Positions 1 to 8,909 of a DNA stretch of 15,543 bases are shown piece by piece. Each line of letters opens with the position of its first letter. Position 1 is the stretch's first letter. This DNA is from Oscillospiraceae bacterium (lineage in GTDB: Bacteria; Bacillota_A; Clostridia; Saccharofermentanales; Saccharofermentanaceae): contig CADCPU010000394.1 in assembly GCA_902803365.1 (NCBI GenBank), forward strand, positions 1 to 15,543, written 5' to 3'. Under the pieces are notes generated by a model that saw only the letters and a program-made list of their open reading frames with translations, searched no databases and was not told the DNA's origin. The position numbers and the translations under genes were made by a program.

Positions 1-1088
1 AGGACCTTTACCTTCTCGGAGATATACTGGCAAGCCTGATTGATATTGTTGTTACGGTTGTTGTTCCATGTCGTCTCGGAAGTAGCTGTTGAGAGGAGAC
101 CGTAGCCCTGGGTTACATCCTCACTCTTAAGCTTAGGTTCAATGACCTCAGACTCGACATCGATAACACCTTCATATGTACCGCCGTCAAGGAGTGCCTT
201 GGCATCTGCGATCGCCTTATCGATGTTGACGATGCAGCCCTCTGAAGATTCGCTTGCATCGAACTGAAGTGTCTCGAAGTTGAAATCACCGATCTCTGCA
301 TCGACCGCATCCTTGTTGAAAGGCTCGAGAAGGCTTCTTACCATCTCTGCAAGACCGTCTGTGCTGAGGGATCTTGATGTCGTATATGCCTTAGGGGCAT
401 TCTTGAGTGCCTGATACTGTGAATAGCAGGTTATGATCTCTTCGGAAGATGCTTCAGGAGCAGGTCTGCCGAAGTTAAATGCCTCGGATACCACTTCCTC
501 AACGTCGTCGTTGAACGGAAGTGAATCAAGATTGAGAGGATATTCGATACCGTCGAGTCTGAACTTAACGTCAGGCTTCGGTGCATTAGCGGCAGCGCTC
601 TCTCTTACTGCGGCGATGACCTCGTCCTTGGTCCTGCCTGCAACGCTCATTCCGTCGATCGTGATACCGTCGAAGAATACATCTGCAGTAAGTTCTGCCT
701 TGAGTTCGCCTACTGTCTTCTGTGCTGTAGTTCCGTCAGCCATGATGACGTCGACTTTCTTATCGTTTTCGGTAGCGTTGACTCCGCCCTTGCCGAAATA
801 CCACCAGCCGCCTACGACTGCGGCAATGGCAACAACGGCACAGATGGCAATGGCAGCGCCCTTGCCCTTACCTGAAGATGAATTCGTCTTGACGCCGCTT
901 TTGGTCGAGGAAGCCGAACGCGTCCTGGAATTAGACGACGTTGTCCTTCCGGTCGAAGCTGACGATCTGACTGCATTGGATCTGTTTGCTGCAGAACGAG
1001 TTCCCGCGCCTGCATTGACCAACGGAGCTCTGCTTCCGGCGCTGCGCGTTCTCGGTGTATTATAAGCATTCGGAGCGTTCTTTTTCAT
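1..1088 (-). CDS. VanW/YoaR-type wall protein, N-terminal part (cut by window edge)
   Basis: Translation from the ATG at 1088 gives 362 codons with no stop before the window edge, so the C-terminus is missing. A GAGGGAAG ribosome binding site precedes the start. Residues 1-75 form a basic Ser/Arg/Ala/Asn-rich tail, presumably cytoplasmic. Residues 78-98 (AAIAICAVVAIAAVVGG) are one membrane segment. The extracellular part has a segment reading DGITIDGMSVAGRTKDEV, typical of the PG_binding_4 domain of YoaR-like proteins. Near residue 330 the pattern LLSTATSETTWNNNRNNNI matches the opening of a VanW domain. Families with this order are membrane-anchored envelope proteins; the biochemical role of VanW is not established, so I infer only a cell-wall-associated role. 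Divergent from the glycosylphosphotransferase gene across a 244-bp AT-rich gap. Confidence 0.82.
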   Translation of the reverse strand, partial: MKKNAPNAYNTPRTRSAGSRAPLVNAGAGTRSAANRSNAVRSSASTGRTTSSNSRTRSASSTKSGVKTNSSSGKGKGAAIAICAVVAIAAVVGGWWYFGKGGVNATENDKKVDVIMADGTTAQKTVGELKAELTADVFFDGITIDGMSVAGRTKDEVIAAVRESAAANAPKPDVKFRLDGIEYPLNLDSLPFNDDVEEVVSEAFNFGRPAPEASSEEIITCYSQYQALKNAPKAYTTSRSLSTDGLAEMVRSLLEPFNKDAVDAEIGDFNFETLQFDASESSEGCIVNIDKAIADAKALLDGGTYEGVIDVESEVIEPKLKSEDVTQGYGLLSTATSETTWNNNRNNNINQACQYISEKVKV

Positions 1089-1258
1089 GACTTCCCTCTA
1101 ATAAACTCTAATAAATATAAATATTCACCTTTAAAACTTTACTAGAGTCAATCTCAAGTTTCAAGTTTTCAAGATGTTTTTTTTGTTCAAATTTTTATGG
1201 TCTTCGAGCATGAGAATTATGTAAAATATGTAACGTTTTTACACTTGTGGCACGCTTA

Positions 1259-1287
1259 TTGTTGCAAGAGAGGTTTTGGGATATAAT
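1259..1287 (+). promoter_or_regulatory. Probable sigma-A promoter of the glycosylphosphotransferase gene
   Basis: A perfect -10 hexamer TATAAT lies at 1282-1287, 45 bp before the start codon. A weak -35, TTGTTG at 1259-1264, is 17 bp upstream. The -10 is convincing and the -35 is a guess by spacing. Just upstream, 1220-1243 holds a dyad TGTAAAA-N10-TTTTACA that could be an operator. Confidence 0.55.
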
Positions 1288-1332
1288 ACGATTGCGATTT
1301 GTTACGCTATTACACCTTAAGAAGGAACGGCA

Positions 1333-2748
1333 ATGAACAATAAATTTTTTACAGTCCCACATCTTTTTAAGATACTTTTCATGTTGGGGCTTGCTATTAT
1401 AGTACACTTGGCATATGTAACCAGCTTTTTCCTGTACTTCGGTCCGGGATTTGATAATACGCCGGATAACAACTTTGACGCATATATCTCACTCATGCCT
1501 GTCATCATCATAGCTACGCTCGTATTGGCTGATATGTTCCAGATGCCGCGTTTCTTCAGAAAGAAAAACATCGAGGTAGTCTCCCAGACATTAAGGTTCG
1601 GCACGGTACTTACTCTCGTAACGACTGCAGCGAAGGATATGTCTGTATTGAGAACCTTCCCTCGAGGCGTTATCATCATCAGCTACATCGTGCTTTTGGC
1701 ATATGTATTTATCTGGGAAATGCTCTGCAGCATGATCTCACACAAGCTCTACGAGAACGGCGAACTCGTCCTTATCGGTGCGAGCGACCATACGATCCAG
1801 GCTGTTATGGAAAAGATCAACCCTTCCCTTAAGAGTCTCGATCTTAACTTGAGCGAACCTATCAATTACATGAACAAAACGGCTATCAGAGCCGCGATCA
1901 GACGCAAGGCAGAGATATTCATCTGTCCTGACGTACCTGAGGAAGCAAAATCCGACATCATCCTCAATTGTGCAAAGCAGAAGACCGTTGCATACGTAGT
2001 TCCTCAGTTCTACGAGATCAGCCTTTATAAATCAAAGGTAATCAACTTAAACGACCTCATGGTCTTCCTTCTCGACCGTATGACGCTCTCCTTTGAGCAA
2101 AGGCTCGTTAAGCGTCTTTTCGATATCGTATTCTCGCTGTTTGCGATAATAATCACCTCACCTCTCATGCTCATTGCCGCTATCGGCATCAAGGTCAGCA
2201 GCAAGGGACCTGTCATCTTTAAGCAGAAGAGGCTTACCATCGACAACAAAGAATTCAACATCCTCAAGTTCAGGACTATGGTCGTAAATGCTGAGAAAGA
2301 GACCGGCGCCGTAATCTCCGGTAAGAACGATCCGAGGATCACAAAGTTCGGTCGTTTCTTAAGAAGATCCAAGATCGACGAACTCCCTCAGTTCTTCAAT
2401 GTTCTCGTAGGCGACATGAGTGTCGTCGGACCGAGATCCGAACGTCCTGAATTTGTTGAAAACTTCGAAAAGGAGATCCCTGCTTACGCTCAGCGATTCT
2501 CCGTTAAGGCCGGTATCACGGGTCTTGCACAGGTTGCAGGAAGCTACGATACAACGCCTCAGGATAAGCTTCGTTATGACCTTTTGTATATCAAGAACTA
2601 TTCGCTCCTTGAAGATGTAAAGATCATCTTCACTACCGTAAGAGCGATATTTACTCCGCATCTTTACAACAAGACATTCAAGGATAATCTTGATGTCTAT
2701 GTCTCTTCCCCTTCACCCAAAAAGGATGATAAGAAAGATGCTGTTTAA
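1333..2748 (+). CDS. Polyprenyl glycosylphosphotransferase (initiating sugar transferase)
   Basis: A 471-aa protein of the WcaJ/WbaP-like type. These enzymes transfer a sugar-1-phosphate from a nucleotide sugar to undecaprenyl phosphate, the first step of exopolysaccharide or capsule synthesis. The first ~135 residues hold about four hydrophobic segments. Residues ~140-240 form a soluble nucleotide-fold-like linker (LVLIGASDHT). From ~259 the catalytic PF02397 domain begins with KRLFDIVFSLFAIIITSPLM, a membrane re-entrant helix. It continues with FNILKFRTM, the KIDELPQF motif with the expected Asp349-Glu350 pair, VVGPRSERPEF and GITGLAQV. An AAGGAA site precedes the ATG. No other polysaccharide gene is visible, so it is an orphan here. 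Its stop overlaps the convergent lipoprotein gene by 4 bp. The sugar substrate cannot be read from the sequence. Confidence 0.92.
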   Translation: MNNKFFTVPHLFKILFMLGLAIIVHLAYVTSFFLYFGPGFDNTPDNNFDAYISLMPVIIIATLVLADMFQMPRFFRKKNIEVVSQTLRFGTVLTLVTTAAKDMSVLRTFPRGVIIISYIVLLAYVFIWEMLCSMISHKLYENGELVLIGASDHTIQAVMEKINPSLKSLDLNLSEPINYMNKTAIRAAIRRKAEIFICPDVPEEAKSDIILNCAKQKTVAYVVPQFYEISLYKSKVINLNDLMVFLLDRMTLSFEQRLVKRLFDIVFSLFAIIITSPLMLIAAIGIKVSSKGPVIFKQKRLTIDNKEFNILKFRTMVVNAEKETGAVISGKNDPRITKFGRFLRRSKIDELPQFFNVLVGDMSVVGPRSERPEFVENFEKEIPAYAQRFSVKAGITGLAQVAGSYDTTPQDKLRYDLLYIKNYSLLEDVKIIFTTVRAIFTPHLYNKTFKDNLDVYVSSPSPKKDDKKDAV

Positions 2749-5051
2749 TCTTTCTCGTTGATAACCGTACTTGCTCTGTTTTGGATCGTCTCGGCGACCT
2801 GATCGATGCTCTTTTGTCCTGCAAAGAATGCATCTATCTCTTCACTGACCACGAGCCTTACGGAAGGATCGCAATCCAGATGAAGGTTAGCAGAAGCGAT
2901 AACTTCCATATATTCGTCGATCTTTCCTTCATCAGCGGTCCTTGAAGCTGCAGTCTTGTCGCCTGACTTTGATTCGTTGATGCGCTCCTGGTAATCGTTA
3001 AATTCCGTCTTTACTCTTGTCTCATAGGCCTTCTTGCTTACCGGGATCTCGTTTTTTGAAGCACTGATCTCTATCTGGCTGTCAGTATTGAGAAGATACT
3101 TTACAAACTCCCATGCACCGTCCTTTTGAGAAGACTTGGATGCGATCGCTACGTCGTTATAGAATACGGCCGAAGGACCACGCTTATCGGATGAAGGATA
3201 GCCGGTAAATGAACGAGTCATCTTGCCGCCGCTTATCTTGCAGGCATCCATATAGGAAGAAAAGTCGGATATGATCTCGGCAGATGCCTGTATCGAACCT
3301 TCGTAAACGGAGGAGTCAACAGCCTGCTCAGGGATATTCTCGTAGCAGAAAGTTGCAAGTTCCTTGAACTCATCACTGTCAAGATTAACCGTGCGTCCAT
3401 TGACGAACAGATCGATCTCACTGTCAAAAAGCCTCAGGAAGCAGTCTTTTCTGTCCATTTCCATAGGATCTATTCCGTTGCAAACATCAGCGACCAGAGT
3501 CTTATACTCATCAAAGCTCCAGCCGGAACCGTCGGCAGCGCTTCTTGAATCTACGGACAAGCCCCTGAGATAGAACGAGAGCGGGACAAAATAGAGTTTA
3601 CCGTCGACCTTCGCGTCCTCAATGATATTGCTGAAGAATTCGGCTTTATCCATATCGCGTTCAAAAAGGCCGGAAATATCGGCAAAGTAATCTTCTGACA
3701 AAAGTCTCGAGCAGTTTCCGGCATTAAATACGATGTCAGGGCCGTCGCCTGATATGAGGTTCATTGCCAGACGGTCGATTATCTCGGATTTGCCCTCCGC
3801 ATAAAGGCGTTCCCACTGAGCATCAGCATCAGCGGAATTCCAGTTGATGGATTCGTCGATCGCATCGACATCCAGCAGATAGTCTGATGTCAGCTTGACA
3901 TAATACTCGGTGTTGTCCTTGTTGAACTTATATACGACCTCATCGAGGTAATCATCGAGATTATTGAGATAAGAAGCAGTGATGACCGTTCTTCCGGATA
4001 TATAGTCGTCAGACGCCTTGCTGACATCAAAGACATAAGGCTGAACAAACTTGGAATCAGAGAAGTATGTCTGACCGCTCAAGATGATATTGTCGGCCGA
4101 AGCTTCGATGACTTCTGAACTTCCGACAAGATTACGGATGATATTCGTATTCTCGTAAAGGAAACAAGGTGTCTCCTTATCTTCGGTGAGCTTATAAAGT
4201 CCTGTCTCCTTGAATCCGAATGCAGAACCGTTATCGAGACAAAGATTAAAAAGTCCGCTTCCGCTGAGCTTGGTGACATCGTACTTATCGCCTGAGATAT
4301 CAAGGGTTACGATGTAATTCGCATCACTTCTGAGCAGAACGTCAACATTATCCTTACCCGTGCTCATGTCATAGATCGACTCTACCGCTCCCGGAAGTCC
4401 TGCTTCGGATATACTGCGGCTCGATGTTACGGCATCGGCTGAAGATACCATGATCTGATAATCGACATCATCAGTCTCACCGAAAGTGCCGATAAGCGTG
4501 CAGTAACTGCCGTCATCGGTCTTGTCTATATCCTGAACGAAAGAATCCGGATCAAGTCCGTCGAGGTACGAGAGGCGCTCGGCCGTCTTTTCGAGCACGT
4601 CATAGGCGTAATAATATTCTCCGTTCTTCTCATCATCGGAATAAAAACAGGAGATTATCATCTTGGAATCGAACATCATCGTCGGTGTATCGTAGACAAT
4701 ATATGCATCAGCGGCCTTCTCACCGAAAAGGTCGATATCGGTCTGACCGGTAAGCTTACCCTCTTTATCGAATTCAAGGAGCTTGACGCCACGGCTTCTC
4801 TCGTTTGAATTATCGAGCATTATCGAAAAATAGCGATCACCGCATTTCCACATCCTCGATGCTTCGAAGTCGTCTTCATCGCCCTCACCGAATGGCATAT
4901 CGAATCGGATCATGTCAGATTCAAACCATGATTTACCGTCATCTTCAAGGACTTCGACATCGTCCTTATCCTTTGAACAGCCCGCAAGGGATGCCAATGT
5001 AAAAAGCGGCAATAAGATCGCACCGATGAATCTTCCGTAATTCTTTTTCAT
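2745..5051 (-). CDS. Large lipoprotein with C-terminal extracellular solute-binding domain
   Basis: A 768-aa lipoprotein. The signal peptide ends in lipobox LAGC with the lipidated cysteine at residue 25, so it is expected on the outer face of the membrane. Residues ~45-350 are rich in beta-strand-like segments with repeating YxxxLDxS-type elements and look like a degenerate propeller; I do not recognise a named family. From ~355 (ITASYLNNLDDYLDEVVYKF) to the end it follows the ABC-transporter family-1 solute-binding pattern: SGDGPDIVF near 435, YNDVAIASKS near 630, then GAWEFVKYLLN and the usual C-terminal FFAGQKSIDQVAETIQ helix. An AGGAGGT site precedes the ATG, and the gene lies 16 bp after its upstream paralogue, so the two are one operon. 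There is no permease or ATPase nearby. The ligand is unknown. Confidence 0.82.
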   Translation of the reverse strand: MKKNYGRFIGAILLPLFTLASLAGCSKDKDDVEVLEDDGKSWFESDMIRFDMPFGEGDEDDFEASRMWKCGDRYFSIMLDNSNERSRGVKLLEFDKEGKLTGQTDIDLFGEKAADAYIVYDTPTMMFDSKMIISCFYSDDEKNGEYYYAYDVLEKTAERLSYLDGLDPDSFVQDIDKTDDGSYCTLIGTFGETDDVDYQIMVSSADAVTSSRSISEAGLPGAVESIYDMSTGKDNVDVLLRSDANYIVTLDISGDKYDVTKLSGSGLFNLCLDNGSAFGFKETGLYKLTEDKETPCFLYENTNIIRNLVGSSEVIEASADNIILSGQTYFSDSKFVQPYVFDVSKASDDYISGRTVITASYLNNLDDYLDEVVYKFNKDNTEYYVKLTSDYLLDVDAIDESINWNSADADAQWERLYAEGKSEIIDRLAMNLISGDGPDIVFNAGNCSRLLSEDYFADISGLFERDMDKAEFFSNIIEDAKVDGKLYFVPLSFYLRGLSVDSRSAADGSGWSFDEYKTLVADVCNGIDPMEMDRKDCFLRLFDSEIDLFVNGRTVNLDSDEFKELATFCYENIPEQAVDSSVYEGSIQASAEIISDFSSYMDACKISGGKMTRSFTGYPSSDKRGPSAVFYNDVAIASKSSQKDGAWEFVKYLLNTDSQIEISASKNEIPVSKKAYETRVKTEFNDYQERINESKSGDKTAASRTADEGKIDEYMEVIASANLHLDCDPSVRLVVSEEIDAFFAGQKSIDQVAETIQNRASTVINEKD

Positions 5052-5067
5052 AGACGACCTCCTGGGA

Positions 5068-7542
5068 TCATTTCTCGTTCAGTACCTTCTCCGCGATAGT
5101 CGAAGTTGCCTTACTGTATTCATTAAGCGTCAGATTTCCTTCCAGAATATCAGGCATATATCTGAGAACACTATCAAATATCTCATAGTCCGACATACAG
5201 ATATGATCGAGCTTTTCGATCTTATCCATCATTCTATCAAAATACTGATCGATCAGTTCATCAGCTCCGTACCCCAATATGGATTTAAGAGAATCATTAA
5301 CTTTTTTCGTCACATCCCGATTGATGGAGAATGACAAATTGCTTGAAGGCATGACCTGTTCATCTGAGATAAGAAAATCGATCACCTGAGCCGCACCCTC
5401 TGCCTCGTCGGTATTGGCACCTATCGCAACCGCAGCCGTGAGTTCGGCTCCGTAACCTGTCTCAAAGTTCGAAGGAAGAGTCCACATATGAGATAACAAT
5501 GCGCCATCGCCTTCTTCTGGCGCATGAAAGAATGCCGGCACGGAATTGCAGCGGAGCTGATATATATATCTTTCATACGGCATGTCTTCGGATACGGAAT
5601 ACGTCACATCGTAATCATGCCAATCCATAAAATACGAAGCCAAACTTCTGAAAGAAGAACCGTCAAGATGATGTTCGCCGTTTTTCATATCGATATAGTG
5701 ATCGAATTCATTGGAGAACAGGCTTATAAATCCTTCTGCACTGTCTGTCATAAAGAAGAAACTGCGACACGGGGTGTTAGAGCTTTGCTTAACGTCATCA
5801 TATTCTTCAAATGATATGAGTTCTTTGTTATCTATTAACGACGTATCCCAATCAGACAGAGGATCTATCGTCAGACATGAGTATGTAAACCACAACGGCA
5901 TCCTGTAGAGATTTCCGTCATGCATCGCAGTATCTCTCTCGATCACGCTCTCCATCAAGTTGTCGGACTTAAGATCGAGCATATCCTGAAGCGGCAGGCA
6001 ATATCTGTCATTGCACATACCCTCCTGAAGGGGCATACCGTACAAAAGATCAGGCTTGTTCTTGCTGACATAAACCTTCCAGAGTTTCTCGAACTGGGCA
6101 AGGCGGTACATATAATTTATATAGGAATTTACACTGTTCAAATAGACAAACGGCAGATCGTGAGAGATATTCTCCTCAACGCAGGAACCGGGAACGGAAC
6201 CGTCCAGAAGAGTAAGCCTGACATAATAATCGGAATTCGTTCTGTTGAATTCATAGATATTACGGAGCACATCGATATCTCCATCAGACGAGACCATATC
6301 AAGCACCGTGCGCTCGGCATACGGATTATCGACAGGACTTACGGTAAAGACGTGCCTTTTAACCTGCAGATTGTCATTATAAGTAAGTTCGAGCGTTTTT
6401 TCATAATCACTGTTAAAAGTATCACTTACAAAATAAAATACGCCGTCCTTCTCCTTCAGGAATGTTCCGTAATAAAGCAACGTCGGATCTCCGATCACAC
6501 AGTTGTAATCAAGGATCTTCTTCTCATTTCCTGATCCGTTGACCTGATAAAGGCCCTCAAGAGTATTTACATAGTATCCTTTATTGGCAGTAAAACTCAT
6601 TCTGTCCAGATCAAAAGTACGGAGTCTGTAATCCATTACCCTGTCATCCTTAAGTTCCGTCGCGGAGCGGAATGATGTCAAAACCACACCGTCATCGGCT
6701 CTGAATGCCCCGCGATATACGATCGCATAATCGCTGAAATTTTCCATCATATCATCACCATAGAACGTATCATCGGTCACGATATTCGGCACAAAATCAT
6801 TATTCCACAGAAGGACCTCAGGGTCTTCTTCTTCGATGTTGGTAATGATCTTAATGCCTGATGCAGACGAATTAGTCACATACGTTCCGACGACCATCAT
6901 CGTAGCATCTTCGTATGTATAGATATCCAAGACATCATATGTATCCCTATATTCATTTGGATTATCCATAACGAACTTGTCAAAGGCATCAGTAACAAAA
7001 GGTTCAGATTCCGAATCATTGAATGGTATCGCATAAAAGACAGGGGGATCAGTGGGATCCGTACTGCTCTGAAGACATACATAGAGCTCATCGTTACACT
7101 CAAAAGGCGTAACATACATAAGAACATCAGAAGAACAGATCTGAACATTGCGTTGTTTACCCGTCTCAAATTCGAATATGTCTATACCCATAAAGACACT
7201 ATATCCGTAAGCTCCCGTATAACACGGAGTGATAAGAAAATCATCTCTGAAGACAAGCGGCTTCGGATCAAGGAGCTGATCTGTGTCATAAAGCCCTTCA
7301 CCGTTTGCTCCAAACGGGTTGATATCAGTTGAAGCGAGTTCCTCTATGGCATACATCTGGCCGAGTTCAGTACCTCTGATCTTACTATTCTCTTCGACTT
7401 CAGGCTCCTCTTGACCGCTCGTTTCCACAGTGCTCCCGACCGTCTCTTCAGACGGCTCGGATTCGTCTTTACCGCATGATGTAAGCGGCAATAATATGAT
7501 AAGGCCTGCCATGATCATGGCAGATATCTTCTTTAAGTGCAT
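5068..7542 (-). CDS. Large lipoprotein, solute-binding-like paralogue of the next gene
   Basis: The start is placed at the ATG at 7542 (824 aa). A GTG five codons upstream would put the GGAGGG ribosome binding site inside the gene. The signal peptide ends in LTSC with the lipidated cysteine at residue 23, followed by a Glu/Ser/Thr-rich linker to ~60. Residues ~60-400 are propeller-like, as in the downstream gene. From ~410 (VLDMVSSDGDIDVLRNIYEF) it resembles a family-1 solute-binding domain, but more weakly: the usual GxGPD loop reads KNKPDLLYG. A late AAVAIGANTDEAEGAAQVIDF segment and the C-terminal LEGNLTLNEYSKATSTIAEK helix fit the family. It is the first gene of a two-gene operon of paralogues. 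With no transporter partners it may act as a sensor or adhesin rather than for uptake; this is inference. Confidence 0.75.
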   Translation of the reverse strand: MHLKKISAMIMAGLIILLPLTSCGKDESEPSEETVGSTVETSGQEEPEVEENSKIRGTELGQMYAIEELASTDINPFGANGEGLYDTDQLLDPKPLVFRDDFLITPCYTGAYGYSVFMGIDIFEFETGKQRNVQICSSDVLMYVTPFECNDELYVCLQSSTDPTDPPVFYAIPFNDSESEPFVTDAFDKFVMDNPNEYRDTYDVLDIYTYEDATMMVVGTYVTNSSASGIKIITNIEEEDPEVLLWNNDFVPNIVTDDTFYGDDMMENFSDYAIVYRGAFRADDGVVLTSFRSATELKDDRVMDYRLRTFDLDRMSFTANKGYYVNTLEGLYQVNGSGNEKKILDYNCVIGDPTLLYYGTFLKEKDGVFYFVSDTFNSDYEKTLELTYNDNLQVKRHVFTVSPVDNPYAERTVLDMVSSDGDIDVLRNIYEFNRTNSDYYVRLTLLDGSVPGSCVEENISHDLPFVYLNSVNSYINYMYRLAQFEKLWKVYVSKNKPDLLYGMPLQEGMCNDRYCLPLQDMLDLKSDNLMESVIERDTAMHDGNLYRMPLWFTYSCLTIDPLSDWDTSLIDNKELISFEEYDDVKQSSNTPCRSFFFMTDSAEGFISLFSNEFDHYIDMKNGEHHLDGSSFRSLASYFMDWHDYDVTYSVSEDMPYERYIYQLRCNSVPAFFHAPEEGDGALLSHMWTLPSNFETGYGAELTAAVAIGANTDEAEGAAQVIDFLISDEQVMPSSNLSFSINRDVTKKVNDSLKSILGYGADELIDQYFDRMMDKIEKLDHICMSDYEIFDSVLRYMPDILEGNLTLNEYSKATSTIAEKVLNEK

Positions 7543-7579
7543 TTTATGTCCCTCCACCTTTCGGTATAAAGACGAAAAA

Positions 7580-7595
7580 CAACAACTCGTTGTTG
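7580..7595. promoter_or_regulatory. Perfect 16-bp dyad between divergent genes (candidate operator)
   Basis: The plus strand reads CAACAACTCGTTGTTG: 7-bp perfect arms around a 2-bp centre. It lies between the lipoprotein operon (start 7542, minus) and the dehydrogenase gene (start 7666, plus). Its right arm overlaps the candidate -35 of the plus-strand promoter. The short centre argues against an RNA hairpin and for a dimeric DNA-binding protein site. Confidence 0.45.
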
Positions 7596-7622
7596 CACAT
7601 CAACCGACGGTGTATATATACT
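7593..7622 (+). promoter_or_regulatory. Candidate promoter of the D-2-hydroxyacid dehydrogenase
   Basis: TTGCAC at 7593-7598 and TATACT at 7617-7622 are separated by 18 bp, about 44 bp upstream of the start codon. Both are 4-5/6 matches to sigma-A hexamers. The -35 overlaps the adjacent dyad, which would suit repression. Confidence 0.4.
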
Positions 7623-7665
7623 TTAAAGCATTAGGATACCACAAACGGTAATAAAGGAGAACAAT

Positions 7666-8637
7666 ATGAAGATAGTCATACTCGACGCATCCGCAGCTAA
7701 TCCGGGAGATCTCTCCTGGGCAAGATTTGAAGAATTCGGAGAAGTTATCCCTTACGATACGACTTCGCCTGACCAGCTCATCGACAGGGCTAAAGACGCT
7801 GAGATCTTATTCACGAACAAGACGGTTTTCGATAAGAAGGTCTTCGCTTCTCTTCCGAAGCTCAGATATATCGGAGTGCTCGCAACCGGGTTCAACGTCG
7901 TCGATCTTGAAGAAGCATCTGCTCACGGCGTCACGGTGACCAACGTGCCTGAGTATGCGACTTTCGCGACTGCCCAGATGGCTGTCGCACTTCTGTTGGA
8001 ACTCACAAACAGGGTAGGAATGCACGAGAGATCGGTCAAAAACGGTGACTGGACAAGATCTCCGCAGTTCTGCTACACGCTCTCTCCCATGACCGAACTC
8101 TATAACAAGACGGCAGCTGTCATCGGCATGGGCAAGATCGGTCAGAGGGTAGCTCTTATGCTCAGATCGTTTGGAATGAATGTTATCGCTGTGCCTCATA
8201 AGCCTTCCGAACATATCGATATCGAAGGGATCAGGTTCGAGTGCAGCACTCTCGAGGAGGCCGCGAAAAAGGCCGATGTTCTCACATTCCACTGCCCGCT
8301 CACGCCTGAGACAAAAGGCATCATATCAGAAGATCTCATATCTTCACTTAAGGACGGAGCGATGATCATAAATACGGCAAGAGGCCCGATGGCTGACGAG
8401 GTCGCCGTATGTAATGCCTTAAAGTCAGGAAAGCTCCGCGGTTATGCCGCTGATGTCGTATCGGTAGAGCCTATGGCAAAAGACAGTCCGTTCTTGGAAC
8501 TTAAGGATTGTGATAACCTCGTCCTCACTCCTCATACGGCATGGGCTCCAAAGGAGACGAGAGCAAGACTTCTCGATATCGCCTACGATAACCTCAAGGC
8601 ATTCCTCAACGGTGAGACTATAAACAAGGTCAATTGA
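7666..8637 (+). CDS. D-2-hydroxyacid dehydrogenase, glycerate dehydrogenase-like
   Basis: A 323-aa NAD(P)-dependent oxidoreductase of the D-isomer-specific 2-hydroxyacid dehydrogenase family, which interconverts 2-keto and D-2-hydroxy acids. The dinucleotide-binding loop is VIGMGKIGQRVA with glycines 154, 156 and 159. The catalytic triad is complete: Arg239 in NTARG, Glu268 in VSVEP and His290 in TPHTAW. The HTAWAPKETRARL ending resembles glycerate/hydroxypyruvate reductases (HprA type) more than lactate dehydrogenases, so hydroxypyruvate or a similar small keto acid is the best guess. The length is normal. AAGGAGA at 7654-7660 precedes the ATG. It stands alone, divergent from the lipoprotein operon, and is followed by a 272-bp gap. 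Confidence 0.88.
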   Translation: MKIVILDASAANPGDLSWARFEEFGEVIPYDTTSPDQLIDRAKDAEILFTNKTVFDKKVFASLPKLRYIGVLATGFNVVDLEEASAHGVTVTNVPEYATFATAQMAVALLLELTNRVGMHERSVKNGDWTRSPQFCYTLSPMTELYNKTAAVIGMGKIGQRVALMLRSFGMNVIAVPHKPSEHIDIEGIRFECSTLEEAAKKADVLTFHCPLTPETKGIISEDLISSLKDGAMIINTARGPMADEVAVCNALKSGKLRGYAADVVSVEPMAKDSPFLELKDCDNLVLTPHTAWAPKETRARLLDIAYDNLKAFLNGETINKVN

Positions 8638-8644
8638 AAAAATG

Positions 8645-8708
8645 TCCCTTAACGATTATAAGCATCCCGAAATGATCTTTCGAGATGCCTATAACATGGA
8701 ATAAGGGA
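8645..8708. repeat. 64-bp imperfect inverted repeat downstream of the dehydrogenase
   Basis: Outer arms TCCCTTA (8645-8651) and TAAGGGA (8702-8708) enclose 16-nt inner arms (8657-8672 and 8678-8693) that pair at 14 of 16 positions around a 5-nt loop TGATC. RNA from either strand would form a long hairpin. There is no T-run after it, so it is not a standard intrinsic terminator, though it lies where one would be expected for two convergent genes. The rest of the gap (8638-8909) is AT-rich, and I see no gene in it. A 7-T run on the minus strand near 8859-8866 has no clear stem before it. Confidence 0.6.
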
Positions 8709-8909
8709 TAGATACATAGAAGTAAATTGTCTTAATTAATAAATCACTAACCACCAGAATTATTTATTTGCTGAAATATTAGCACACAATTCTAGGTTTT
8801 TCCATATTGGAACAACACATTTCCGCAATTTCGACACATTTAGCATCAACAATAGATAAAAAAAGTATCGTTTTGTGACATTTGTCTTTTTTGCGATTTG
8901 TCATTCGCG

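Noticed and set aside
433..1065. A 210-aa plus-strand open frame antisense to the VanW-type gene
   Set aside because: Its translation is low-complexity Ser/Thr/Ala/Leu, with no ribosome binding site. The minus frame has a clean domain order and start signal.
5920..6534. A 204-aa plus-strand open frame inside the upstream lipoprotein gene
   Set aside because: It is antisense to a gene with lipobox and solute-binding features, and shows no family motif or start signal.
8859..8866. T-run on the minus strand as an intrinsic terminator of the DUF4203 operon
   Set aside because: No stable stem precedes it on that strand.
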